Source: Yersinia rohdei ATCC 43380 (GTDB taxonomy: Bacteria; Pseudomonadota; Gammaproteobacteria; Enterobacterales; Enterobacteriaceae). From it: a DNA stretch of 64,000 nucleotides. The stretch is taken from the NCBI RefSeq assembly GCF_000173775.1, contig NZ_ACCD01000018.1:20136-84135 (forward strand). The letters run 5' to 3'. The translations under genes were made by a program, and so were the position numbers. Of this stretch, positions 6,115 through 14,611 are shown in pieces. Below the pieces are notes generated by a model. It made no database searches. It saw only the letters and a list, made by a program, of their open reading frames with translations, and was not told the DNA's origin. Numbering within the stretch: position 1 is the first letter of the stretch; the number at the start of each line of letters is the position of its first letter.

Positions 6115-8814
6115 ATGACCAAATTTAAAAAGACAGTGACAGGCCGGAATAATAATAAAAAACCTTTTACTATTGCACTCGAGGCTAAAAATAGCCTCGA
6201 CCAAACACTCTCCAAGCTAAATGCAAACTTGAATGGGTTGACCGAAGAAGATGCCAGAGAGCGCTTGGAGTTATATGGCATAAATCAAGTCGCGCATGAG
6301 AAAGCTCCCCCCGCACTAATTCAATTATTGGCTGCATTTAATAACCCTTTTATTTTTGTTTTAATGATTTTGGCTGCAATCAGTTTCTTTACTGATTATT
6401 GGTTACCACGTCAACGTGGTGAGGAAACCGACCTCATTGGCGTCGGTATTATTGTGACGATGGTTCTAATCAGTGGGTTATTACGTTTTTGGCAGGAGTA
6501 TCGCACTAATAAAGCGGCAGAAGCACTGAAATCAATGGTGCGCACCACGGCAACAGTGTTGCGCCGGAGCAGCCATAGTGCGCAACCGGCCAAACAAGAA
6601 ATTGCCATTAAGCAGTTGGTACCGGGCGATATTATTTTATTATCGGCCGGAGATATGATCCCGGCAGATTTACGACTGATTAAATCCAGAGATTTATTTA
6701 TCAGTCAGGCAATCCTGACTGGAGAAGCTATACCCATTGAGAAATATGATGCTATGGGGTCAATTGCTTCTAAATCTGTTGATGCAGATGCCAGTAGTGA
6801 GAGTGAATTACTTGAGCTGTCTAATATTTGTCTGATGGGAACTAACGTTGCTAGCGGAACCGCAATGGCAGTGGTCGTTGCCACCGGCGGGAACACATAT
6901 TTTGGATCACTTGCCAAGTCGATTGTCGGTAATCGTGCCCAGACGGCTTTTGACCGCGGCGTGAATAGTGTTAGTTGGTTATTGATTCGATTTATGTTGG
7001 TGATGGTTCCCATTGTCTTACTGATTAATGGTTTCACAAAAGGGGACTGGAGTGAGGCGGCATTGTTTGCGTTGGCCGTTGCAGTAGGGCTGACACCAGA
7101 AATGTTGCCAATGATTGTCAGTTCTAACCTGGCAAAAGGCGCGATAGCCATGTCGCGGCGAAAAGTTGTGGTTAAGCGACTGAATGCAATACAGAATTTT
7201 GGTGCTATGGATGTATTGTGCACTGATAAAACCGGGACGTTGACTCAAGATCGCATCATTCTTGAGCACCATTTAGATGCTCGCGGCAGTAATGACAGTA
7301 AAATATTGCAGTTGGCATGGCTTAACAGTTTTCATCAAAGTGGTATGCGGAATTTGATGGATCAGGCCGTCATCAAATTCAGCCGGGGCAAGCCAGAGAT
7401 TGATGCTGTGCGCAGCTTTAATAAAGTGGATGAGTTGCCCTTTGATTTTATCCGTCGCCGGCTTTCCATTGTGGTAAAAGATGAGCAGCAGCAACATAAA
7501 TTGATCTGCAAAGGTGCAGTGGAGGAGATGCTGAGCATCTGTACCCATGTCCGTGAAGGTGATGATATTCATCTGATGGATGAAGAACGCCGCACTGCAT
7601 TGCTGGCATTGGCTACGCAATATAATGAAGATGGTTTTCGGGTGTTACTGCTGGCAACACGTGAGTTAGGGACTCAGGCCAGTGAGTTGCCGCTAAATAT
7701 TGATGATGAAAGAGATTTAGTTGTTCAGGGGCTATTAACCTTCCTTGACCCACCAAAAGAGAGTGCTGAAGCGGCGATTGCGGCATTACGCGAAAATGGT
7801 GTTGCCGTGAAAGTGTTAACAGGCGACAACCCTATTATTACCGCCAAAATCTGTCGTGATGTGGGGTTGGAACCCGGTGAACCACTGAGTGGCCGCGCGA
7901 TAGAAAATATGGATGATGAAACACTGGCGCGAGAAGTTGAATTGCGCACCGTATTTACTAAATTGACGCCGCTGCAAAAATCGCGGGTGTTAAAAATGCT
8001 ACAAAGTAATGGTCATACTGTCGGCTTCCTGGGGGATGGCATCAATGATGCGCCTGCATTGCGTGATGCTGATGTGGGGATCTCGGTTGATACCGGTACG
8101 GATATTGCCAAAGAATCAGCCGATATTATTTTGCTAGAAAAGAATTTGATGGTGCTGGAAGAGGGGATAATTAAAGGCCGCGAAACCTTTGGGAATATCA
8201 TCAAGTATTTGAACATGACCGCCAGTTCTAATTTTGGCAATGTCTTCTCCGTGTTAGTGGCCAGTGCTTTTATTCCATTCTTGCCAATGCTCGCTATTCA
8301 TTTGCTGCTGCAAAATTTGATGTATGACATCTCACAGCTTTCTCTGCCGTGGGATAAAATGGACAAAGAGTTTTTACGTAAACCACGTAAGTGGGATGCT
8401 AAAAATATAGGCCGCTTTATGCTGTGGATTGGGCCCACATCCTCAATCTTTGATATTACAACTTTTGCACTGATGTGGTTTGTTTTTGCCGCGAACAGTG
8501 TCGAACATCAAGCATTGTTCCAGTCTGGTTGGTTTATTGAGGGGTTATTGTCACAAACATTAGTTGTCCATATGTTGCGCACACAAAAAATTCCGTTTAT
8601 TCAAAGTACCGCTGCATTGCCCGTGCTTTTGACAACTGGGTTAATTATGGCCATCGGTATTTATATACCGTTCTCTCCACTGGGTGCATTAGTTGGATTG
8701 CAACCTTTGCCGTGGGCGTATTTCCCTTGGTTGGCGGGCACTTTAATCAGTTATTGTGTCGTAGCGCAATTAATGAAGCAGTTCTATATTCGCCGATTCG
8801 GTGAGTGGTTATAG
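6115..8814 (+). CDS. mgtB: Mg2+-importing P-type ATPase (MgtB/MgtA type)
   Basis: An 899-aa P3B-type ATPase that brings Mg2+ into the cytoplasm. It shows a cytoplasmic N-terminus, paired membrane helices, the actuator motif (LTGEAIP), the phosphorylation motif CTDKTGT (aspartate near residue 371), GDNPIITAKI and the hinge GDGINDAP, then C-terminal helices including the conserved NLMYDISQLSLPWDKMD. It is much closer to Salmonella MgtB than to other P-type pumps. GAGAAG precedes ATG 6115. It follows mgtC, as in Salmonella, with an extra mini-ORF in between. Confidence 0.94.
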   Translation: MTKFKKTVTGRNNNKKPFTIALEAKNSLDQTLSKLNANLNGLTEEDARERLELYGINQVAHEKAPPALIQLLAAFNNPFIFVLMILAAISFFTDYWLPRQRGEETDLIGVGIIVTMVLISGLLRFWQEYRTNKAAEALKSMVRTTATVLRRSSHSAQPAKQEIAIKQLVPGDIILLSAGDMIPADLRLIKSRDLFISQAILTGEAIPIEKYDAMGSIASKSVDADASSESELLELSNICLMGTNVASGTAMAVVVATGGNTYFGSLAKSIVGNRAQTAFDRGVNSVSWLLIRFMLVMVPIVLLINGFTKGDWSEAALFALAVAVGLTPEMLPMIVSSNLAKGAIAMSRRKVVVKRLNAIQNFGAMDVLCTDKTGTLTQDRIILEHHLDARGSNDSKILQLAWLNSFHQSGMRNLMDQAVIKFSRGKPEIDAVRSFNKVDELPFDFIRRRLSIVVKDEQQQHKLICKGAVEEMLSICTHVREGDDIHLMDEERRTALLALATQYNEDGFRVLLLATRELGTQASELPLNIDDERDLVVQGLLTFLDPPKESAEAAIAALRENGVAVKVLTGDNPIITAKICRDVGLEPGEPLSGRAIENMDDETLAREVELRTVFTKLTPLQKSRVLKMLQSNGHTVGFLGDGINDAPALRDADVGISVDTGTDIAKESADIILLEKNLMVLEEGIIKGRETFGNIIKYLNMTASSNFGNVFSVLVASAFIPFLPMLAIHLLLQNLMYDISQLSLPWDKMDKEFLRKPRKWDAKNIGRFMLWIGPTSSIFDITTFALMWFVFAANSVEHQALFQSGWFIEGLLSQTLVVHMLRTQKIPFIQSTAALPVLLTTGLIMAIGIYIPFSPLGALVGLQPLPWAYFPWLAGTLISYCVVAQLMKQFYIRRFGEWL

Positions 8815-8850
8815 TTTTGCGACGTTAACAGGATTGAGATAAAACAATAT

Positions 8851-8870
8851 CCGGGGCTATGCCGCCCCGG
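8851..8870 (-). terminator. hairpin between convergent mgtB and curA
   Basis: CCGGGGC/GCCCCGG with a 6-nt loop. On the minus strand it is followed by ATATTGTTTT, so it best fits a curA terminator; it may also protect the mgtB 3' end. Confidence 0.6.
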
Positions 8871-8895
8871 AATGTCATGCCAATTTTAATGATTT

Positions 8896-9930
8896 TTATT
8901 CGTTACTGACCCTAATAACCAACTTACCAAAGTTTTTCCCCTCAAGCAGGCCAATAAAGGCTTGTGGAGCATTCTCCAATCCGTCGACCAAATCTTCCCT
9001 AAACTTGATTTTGCCCTGGTCTACCCATTGTGTCATTTGCTGAAGGAAGTCATCAAAATGCGGGGCATAGTCATCAAAAATGATAAAGCCTTGCATCCGG
9101 ATCCGTTTGCGTAAAATGATGCTTTGTAACAGGGGTAAGCGATCCGGGCCATTGGGGAGATTAGTGTCATTATAATGTGCAATTAAGCCACAAACGGGGA
9201 TACGCGCCCGAGGGTTCAATAGCGGTAAAACGGCATCAAAGACGGCACCACCGACATTTTCATAATAAATATCAATGCCTTTCGCACAGACTTTTTCCAG
9301 TTGTTGTGCAAAGTCTGTTGCCCGATGGTCAAGACAGGCATCGAATCCTAGTTCCTCTACAACATAGCGGCATTTTTCTGCGCCTCCGGCGATACCAACC
9401 ACCTTGCATCCTTTCAGTTTACCTATCTGCCCAACGACGGAGCCAACAGCACCACTGGCGGCGGCAACCACTAATGTTTCACCTGCTTTGGGCTGGCCAA
9501 TGTCCAATAATCCCATATAGGCGGTGAAGCCGGGCATACCCAGAACACCTAACGCACGTGAAGGATGGGAGAATTGTGGCCCAAGATTGCGGATATCTGA
9601 ACCATCAGAGAGTGAATAATCTTGCCAGCCGCTACCCGCCAGCACCCAATCTCCTGGTTGAAAATCTGGATGTTTTGACTCTTCGACCCGTGAAACTACG
9701 CCACCCACCATGACCTCGCCAATTTCAACTGGGGCAGCATAGGACGGGGCATCACTCATCCGGCCGCGCATGTAGGGATCAAGAGACAGATAGCGGGTGC
9801 GAAGCAATACCTGGCCTGCGGCGGGCTGCGGGATGGGTTGAATATCTAAGCTGAAATTTTCAGGGGTTGGCATGCCGTGAGGACGTGACGCGAGCAGAAT
9901 ACGGCGGTTATTTATTTTATCTTGTGGCAT
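8896..9930 (-). CDS. curA: NADPH-dependent medium-chain reductase, CurA-like
   Basis: A 344-aa zinc-free medium-chain dehydrogenase/reductase of the leukotriene B4 dehydrogenase/CurA group, which reduces activated double bonds of alkenals or curcumin-like compounds with NADPH. Visible motifs are RYLSLDPYMRGRM in the N-terminal catalytic domain, the Rossmann loop AASGAVGS (about 157-164), IAGGAEKC and YENVGG. The length equals E. coli CurA (345 aa). No zinc-ligand cysteines are present. It is a single gene; the substrate is inferred from the family. Confidence 0.85.
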   Translation of the reverse strand: MPQDKINNRRILLASRPHGMPTPENFSLDIQPIPQPAAGQVLLRTRYLSLDPYMRGRMSDAPSYAAPVEIGEVMVGGVVSRVEESKHPDFQPGDWVLAGSGWQDYSLSDGSDIRNLGPQFSHPSRALGVLGMPGFTAYMGLLDIGQPKAGETLVVAAASGAVGSVVGQIGKLKGCKVVGIAGGAEKCRYVVEELGFDACLDHRATDFAQQLEKVCAKGIDIYYENVGGAVFDAVLPLLNPRARIPVCGLIAHYNDTNLPNGPDRLPLLQSIILRKRIRMQGFIIFDDYAPHFDDFLQQMTQWVDQGKIKFREDLVDGLENAPQAFIGLLEGKNFGKLVIRVSNE

Positions 9931-10094
9931 TAGATTTCCTTACCTAGATGAAGTTAATTTGCGCATTGATAAGAATCATTGCTAAAAATGATAGTAGAAT
10001 TCTTAAGAATAGTTTCAGCTAATAGTGCGAAGGGCAGCAAAAGGCGTCGCCATTTAGGTCTGGCAGACGCGGTGAGATAACAGAGGGCGGTCCA

Positions 10095-10514
10095 TCACAA
10101 GGGGACTATTAGTACATCGACGGCACTGGTATTAATGAGGCGGGCAGCTGAGCAGGAGAATTTATTCATCAGACTTGCGCTGTGGTTGCCACATATTACC
10201 AAGTCAACATGTTGTCGCTGACAAAAATAGGCCATGCTGTCAGCAAATTCACCATGAATAACACTTTTGTTTTCAATCAGATAATTAGCATTGATGGCAA
10301 GTTCTTCCATAAACAGCTGTGCTTCTTCTTGTAACACCGATCGCAAGTCACCCAGCATCGGTGCAGCATAGCTGCTGTACATTTCGGGTTCTGTGGTCAG
10401 AGTAATTAGCGAAATTCTGCCATTGTAGGGCCGAACGATGGAAACGGCTTTATCAACTAATTGCTGGCTATCGGGTGAAAGGGCAACTGCGACCAATACA
10501 TTCCTGTATCCCAT
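10095..10514 (-). CDS. uspC: universal stress protein UspC
   Basis: A 139-aa UspA-fold protein. It matches E. coli UspC in NVLVAVALSPDSQQL, VSIVRPYNGRISLITL and DLVICGNHS. The ATP-binding G-x2-G-x9-G(S/T) loop of other Usp groups is not evident, as in the UspA/C/D class. In E. coli uspC is also the divergent neighbour of flhDC, and its loss affects motility and surface behaviour; the same arrangement here supports the assignment. Confidence 0.88.
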   Translation of the reverse strand: MGYRNVLVAVALSPDSQQLVDKAVSIVRPYNGRISLITLTTEPEMYSSYAAPMLGDLRSVLQEEAQLFMEELAINANYLIENKSVIHGEFADSMAYFCQRQHVDLVICGNHSASLMNKFSCSAARLINTSAVDVLIVPL

Positions 10515-11179
10515 AATTCAGCTCCAGTAAGCATGTTTATTGAATAAGGTTAGGGGATCAAGCCCTTACAAAATGGGATATGAGTCACATTTGAATGTCG
10601 GTCTGGAATAAATTATTTATACAGATATTTAATATATGGATCATGAAAATGAATAATATTATTCATATTGTTAATACTAATAATTAACGGTTCTAGAATT
10701 CTCATTAGCCACCTTTTGCACCTGTAGGGTGGGTTACCGATTGAATATGCGCTGAGCAAATATGTTTGCTAAAGCGAAAGTGAAACATGTCGTTACCTCT
10801 GCTGACTTTTTTAACATGAGTTACCGCTTTTGTTAACGCTTAAGGTGCTGAAGGTTAATAAATGCTCATCAGATGGCCTTGCAGACAAACGCATAATTAT
10901 TCGTTTAAACAAAATAGTTTCGCGAAGTGACTTATAGTATTACCGATCTATTTGGGGTTATACCAGTGCTTAATACTGATAATTTACACTTATGACAGAT
11001 TTATGCTCTGCTATTTTACTTTGGTGATGCTTTTGTTCGAATTGATCTAAAAACATGAATAATTAGGCCTATATATCTGCTTTTTTAGCTGTTTTCTGAC
11101 TTGTGGTTATTTATTGAACAGCGAGTTGTTCAAAAAATAGGCAATTTAGGTATTTAATGACTAGTTTATATTTTATTTT

Positions 11180-11195
11180 TGTGATCTGTATCACA
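11180..11195 (+). promoter_or_regulatory. CRP site of flhDC
   Basis: TGTGA-TCTGTA-TCACA is a perfect CRP consensus. Its centre (11187.5) lies exactly 71.5 nt before the predicted start at 11259, the class I spacing reported for E. coli flhDC. Confidence 0.85.
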
Positions 11196-11223
11196 TTACA
11201 TTTAAAATGAATCACTAGTCACA

Positions 11224-11259
11224 TTGTATGTGCTAGCGATTCGGGAGTAGAATTGGCCC
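11224..11259 (+). promoter_or_regulatory. flhDC promoter
   Basis: TTGTAT (11224-11229), 18-nt spacer, TAGAAT (11248-11253, 5 of 6 to the -10 consensus) and a predicted start at about 11259. The position agrees with both the upstream CRP site and the downstream RcsAB box. Confidence 0.7.
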
Positions 11260-11262
11260 TCT

Positions 11263-11278
11263 TTAGGAATATTCCTAA
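11263..11278 (+). promoter_or_regulatory. RcsAB box of flhDC
   Basis: TTAGGAATATTCCTAA is a perfect 16-bp palindrome. Its core matches the RcsAB box TAAGAATATTCCTA at 13 of 14 positions. It covers about +5 to +20 of the predicted transcript, the place where RcsB/RcsA repress flhDC in E. coli. In RNA it would form a hairpin exposing a GGA. Confidence 0.82.
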
Positions 11279-11524
11279 TATTTTGTAAGGAAAGTTTTAT
11301 AAGGTAGGCGCGAAATCAGAGCAGAGAGAAACCAAACTGCCATGCCTATGACATGTATGTTTCATACCTAAATGGTATTTTTTGTCGTGTTACACCAGTA
11401 GGCTTTTATTACGCTGAGTTCTATGAGCCTAATTAACTGCATAACGGGAAGGAACCCAGGTCTTGGCTGATGAATTATATCAGCCAACTTATGTTTTAAA
11501 ACATAGTCAGTCGGGATGTATAAA

Positions 11525-11875
11525 ATGAGTACGTCTGAATTACTCAAACATATTTATGATATTAACTTGTCATATTTGTTATTAGCACAACGATTAATTA
11601 ACGATGAGAAAGCTTCAGCGATGTTTCGCCTGGGGATTACCGATTCCATGGCTGATGCGTTATCACAGCTAACTTTACCGCAAATGGTTAAATTAGCTGA
11701 GACTAACCAACTGGTTTGTCATTTCCGTTTTAGTGATCACAATACTATCCAGCATCTGACAAAAGAATCTCGGATAGATGATTTGCAACAAATTCACACA
11801 GGAATTTTATTGTCGAGTCACTTACTCCACGAGTTATCGTTAAAAGACGGTAGTGCGTCTAAGAAAAGAGCATGA
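11525..11875 (+). CDS. flhD: flagellar master regulator subunit FlhD
   Basis: A 116-aa protein almost identical in pattern to E. coli FlhD ([51 protein letters not shown]). FlhD and FlhC form the FlhD4C2 activator of class II flagellar promoters, acting with sigma-70. An in-frame ATG at 11516 exists, but GGGA at 11513-11516 fits ATG 11525 (8-nt spacing) and would overlap the earlier one. flhC starts 3 nt after the stop codon. Confidence 0.95.
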   Translation: MSTSELLKHIYDINLSYLLLAQRLINDEKASAMFRLGITDSMADALSQLTLPQMVKLAETNQLVCHFRFSDHNTIQHLTKESRIDDLQQIHTGILLSSHLLHELSLKDGSASKKRA

Positions 11876-11878
11876 CTG

Positions 11879-12460
11879 ATGGCTGAGAAAAGTATTGTCC
11901 AGGAAGCCAAAGACATACATTTGGCAATGGAATTGATAACTTTAGGTGCACGTTTACAGATGCTTGAAAGCGAAACGCAACTCAGCCGGGGGCGTTTAAT
12001 CAAGCTCTATAAAGAGCTGAGAGGCAGTCCTCCGCCCAAAGGAATGCTACCGTTTTCAACAGATTGGTTTATGACTTGGGAACAGAATATTCACTCATCG
12101 ATGTTTTATAACGCTTATAGCTTCTTGCTGAAAAGCGGGCATTGCACCGGTGTTGAGGCCGTTATTAAGGCTTATCGTCTTTATCTTGAGCAGTGTCCAG
12201 AACAGTCTGGAATACCGCCATTACTGGCATTAACTCGGGCCTGGACTTTGGTTCGATTTGTTGACAGTGGTATGTTGCAACTCTCTGGTTGTAATTGCTG
12301 TGGTGGGACTTTTATTACCCATGCACACCAGCCACGAAACAGTTTTGTTTGCAGTCTTTGCCAGCCACCTTCCCGCGCAGTAAAAAAACGTAAACTTTCT
12401 CCGCAAACTGCCGATATAACTTCACAACTGCTGGATGAGCAGGTTAGACGCGCAGTTTGA
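11879..12460 (+). CDS. flhC: flagellar master regulator subunit FlhC
   Basis: A 193-aa DNA-contacting partner of FlhD. The zinc-binding cysteines are intact (GCNCCGG near 138-142 and CSLC near 158-161), followed by the basic tail RAVKKRKLS. It is translated directly after flhD in the class I operon. Confidence 0.95.
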   Translation: MAEKSIVQEAKDIHLAMELITLGARLQMLESETQLSRGRLIKLYKELRGSPPPKGMLPFSTDWFMTWEQNIHSSMFYNAYSFLLKSGHCTGVEAVIKAYRLYLEQCPEQSGIPPLLALTRAWTLVRFVDSGMLQLSGCNCCGGTFITHAHQPRNSFVCSLCQPPSRAVKKRKLSPQTADITSQLLDEQVRRAV

Positions 12461-12595
12461 GCTTTTTGAGTTGTCAAAATTTTCGGTTACAGCCGCGGTA
12501 TGGATACCGTTTCTGTAGCCCGTTAATGGCAACCATTGGACTCAAAATGTGCTAACGCCTCACCTTCCACCCACACACTTTGCTAAGGATATCGC
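12461..12595 (+). other. flhC-motA intergenic region
   Basis: A class III promoter for motA is expected, but I found no good sigma-28 match; the best is TCAAAATT followed by GCCGCGGT with 10-nt spacing. CGGTAT/ATACCG near 12494-12508 followed by TTTCTG could weakly end the flhDC transcript. Confidence 0.3.
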
Positions 12596-13483
12596 GTGTT
12601 AGTTATTTTGGGTTATATCGTGGTCTTAGGTGCGGTTCTTGGTGGCTACTCCATTGTTGGTGGTCACCTTGGCGCATTATATCAACCGGCAGAATTTTTA
12701 ATTATCGGCGGGGCCGGTATCGGCGCGTTTATTGCTGGTAATAATGGTAAAGCGATAAAAGCGACAATAAAGGCCATGCCAAAGCTAATGCGCCGCTCAA
12801 AATATAACAAAATTCTGTATATGGATTTAATGGCGCTGCTTTACCGTTTATTAGCAAAATCCCGCCAACAAGGAATGCTCTCACTGGAGCGCGATATAGA
12901 AAGTCCATTAGAAAGTGAGATTTTTTCTAATTATCCGAGAGTTTTGGCCGATAAGCTATTAGTTGAGTTTATTACTGACTATTTGCGGTTAATTGTCAGT
13001 GGAAATATGAATGCTTTTGAAATCGAAGCTTTGATGGATGAAGAAATCGAAACTCATGAGCAAGAATGCGAAGTTCCCGCCGGTAGTTTAGCCGTTGTCG
13101 GGGATTCCTTACCTGCATTTGGGATTGTCGCTGCCGTTATGGGTGTCGTGAATACCTTGGCCGCCGCAGACCGACCCGCCGCAGAACTCGGGGCGTTAAT
13201 TGCTCATGCAATGGTGGGGACGTTTTTAGGTATTTTGCTGGCATATGGGTTTGTCTCACCTTTAGCGACTTTATTGCGCCAACAGAGTGCCGAAACCACC
13301 AAAATGATGCAGTGCGTCAAAGTCACTTTGCTCTCCAGCCTTAACGGATATGCGCCGCAAATTGCCGTAGAGTTTGGTCGTAAAACACTTTATACCACTG
13401 AGCGTCCGTCATTCATTGAGTTGGAAGAGCATGTGCGCAGAGTGAAAGCACCGGCACAGCAAGCGACAGAAGAGGACGCATGA
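12596..13483 (+). CDS. motA: flagellar motor stator protein MotA
   Basis: A 295-aa four-helix inner-membrane stator subunit; with MotB it forms the H+ channel that drives rotation. The cytoplasmic loop keeps R90 and E98 ([13 protein letters not shown]) that contact FliG, and the channel prolines lie in GDSLPAFG and FVSPLA. The start is GTG with AAGGA upstream, as in E. coli. It overlaps motB by 4 nt (ATGA). Confidence 0.95.
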   Translation: MLVILGYIVVLGAVLGGYSIVGGHLGALYQPAEFLIIGGAGIGAFIAGNNGKAIKATIKAMPKLMRRSKYNKILYMDLMALLYRLLAKSRQQGMLSLERDIESPLESEIFSNYPRVLADKLLVEFITDYLRLIVSGNMNAFEIEALMDEEIETHEQECEVPAGSLAVVGDSLPAFGIVAAVMGVVNTLAAADRPAAELGALIAHAMVGTFLGILLAYGFVSPLATLLRQQSAETTKMMQCVKVTLLSSLNGYAPQIAVEFGRKTLYTTERPSFIELEEHVRRVKAPAQQATEEDA

Positions 13484-14601
13484 AGCATCAGAACCACCCC
13501 GTTATTCTGGTCAAAAAACGCAAAGCCAAACATGGTGCTGCCCAGCATGGCTCATCATGGAAAATTGCTTACGCTGACTTTATGACCGCAATGATGGCCT
13601 TTTTTCTGGTGATGTGGTTGCTTTCGGTGTCCAGCCCACAAGAGCTGGCGCAAATTGCAGAATATTTCCGCACCCCGTTAAAAGTTGCCCTGACCAGCGG
13701 TGATAGAAGCAGCTCCAGTAGCAGCCCAATTCCGGGGGGCGGTGATGACCCAACTCAGCAAGATGGCGAAGTGCGCAAGCACATTGATTCGGCAGAGAGT
13801 CGGAAAGAAGAATATCGGCTTAATAAGTTACGGGAAAAACTGGATCAATTAATTGAATCAGACCCAAGGTTGAAAGCGCTGCGGCCCCATCTGTTGATTA
13901 ACATGATGGATGAAGGGCTAAGAATTCAGATTATCGATAGTCAAAATCGGCCAATGTTCAAGATGGGCAGCGCGCAGGTTGAGCCTTATATGCGCGATAT
14001 TTTGCGCGCAATAGCGCCAATCTTGAATGACATTCCGAACAAAATAAGTTTGTCCGGCCACACTGATGACCTGCCCTATGCCAATGGTGAACGCGGTTAC
14101 AGTAACTGGGAGTTATCGGCTGATCGTGCCAATGCTTCACGGCGCGAATTACTGATTGGCGGTTTGGATGAAGGCAAGGTATTACGTGTGATTGGCATGG
14201 CATCGACGATGCGGCTAAAAGAGCAGGCAGCAGATGATCCGGTTAACCGCCGCATCAGTATCTTAGTGCTGAACAAACAAACCCAACATGATATTGAGCA
14301 CGAGAATTTAGATAACAAAGCGCTTGATATGGAAAAAGCTGAAAGCTTGAAACAGATTGATGTCACAGGCGTTACGCCAGTTGTTACCTCAACTGTTACC
14401 TCAGGTACAGCTATGACAAAAGACGCAGTGATATCCGCGGAACCCTCTGTTACTGCGGGTTCAGCGGCTGCGACAGTATTACAAACACAACCATCGAGCA
14501 CGGAGAACATCACTCCGGCTGCCAACAGGCCAACGACATCGTTGCCCGCGGCACCTGTAAGTGATGCACCGGTCTCTCCGACAAGCCGCGACGCACAGTA
14601 G
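13480..14601 (+). CDS. motB: flagellar motor stator protein MotB
   Basis: A 373-aa stator subunit with a short cytoplasmic tail, one transmembrane helix with the proton-binding aspartate D33 ([12 protein letters not shown]), a plug region and an OmpA-like peptidoglycan-binding domain ([28 protein letters not shown]). It is about 65 residues longer than E. coli MotB. The extra length is a Thr/Ala/Ser/Pro-rich tail after residue 290, low in complexity and probably disordered. It sits in motA-motB-cheA-cheW. Confidence 0.94.
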   Translation: MKHQNHPVILVKKRKAKHGAAQHGSSWKIAYADFMTAMMAFFLVMWLLSVSSPQELAQIAEYFRTPLKVALTSGDRSSSSSSPIPGGGDDPTQQDGEVRKHIDSAESRKEEYRLNKLREKLDQLIESDPRLKALRPHLLINMMDEGLRIQIIDSQNRPMFKMGSAQVEPYMRDILRAIAPILNDIPNKISLSGHTDDLPYANGERGYSNWELSADRANASRRELLIGGLDEGKVLRVIGMASTMRLKEQAADDPVNRRISILVLNKQTQHDIEHENLDNKALDMEKAESLKQIDVTGVTPVVTSTVTSGTAMTKDAVISAEPSVTAGSAAATVLQTQPSSTENITPAANRPTTSLPAAPVSDAPVSPTSRDAQ

Positions 14602-14611
14602 AGGTGACACC

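Larger units (their letters stand above)
10515..11524. other. long uspC-flhD intergenic region, master operon control region
   Basis: About 1 kb without a gene, AT-rich, between divergent uspC and flhD. The flhD-proximal part holds the flhDC promoter, CRP and RcsAB sites and a leader of about 265 nt. Several GGA motifs in the leader (for example near 11266, 11290, 11447 and 11451) are candidate CsrA contacts. The left half (10515-11150) must hold the uspC promoter; I see no distinct site in it. Confidence 0.6.

Noticed and set aside
9963..9979. Fur-box-like sequence (TTGATAAGAATCATTGC) upstream of curA
   Set aside because: Only a partial palindrome match, and AT-rich intergenic DNA gives such matches by chance.
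12461..12595. Sigma-28 promoter for motA
   Set aside because: The best match has a poor -10 (GCCGCGGT) and wrong spacing; not strong enough to annotate.
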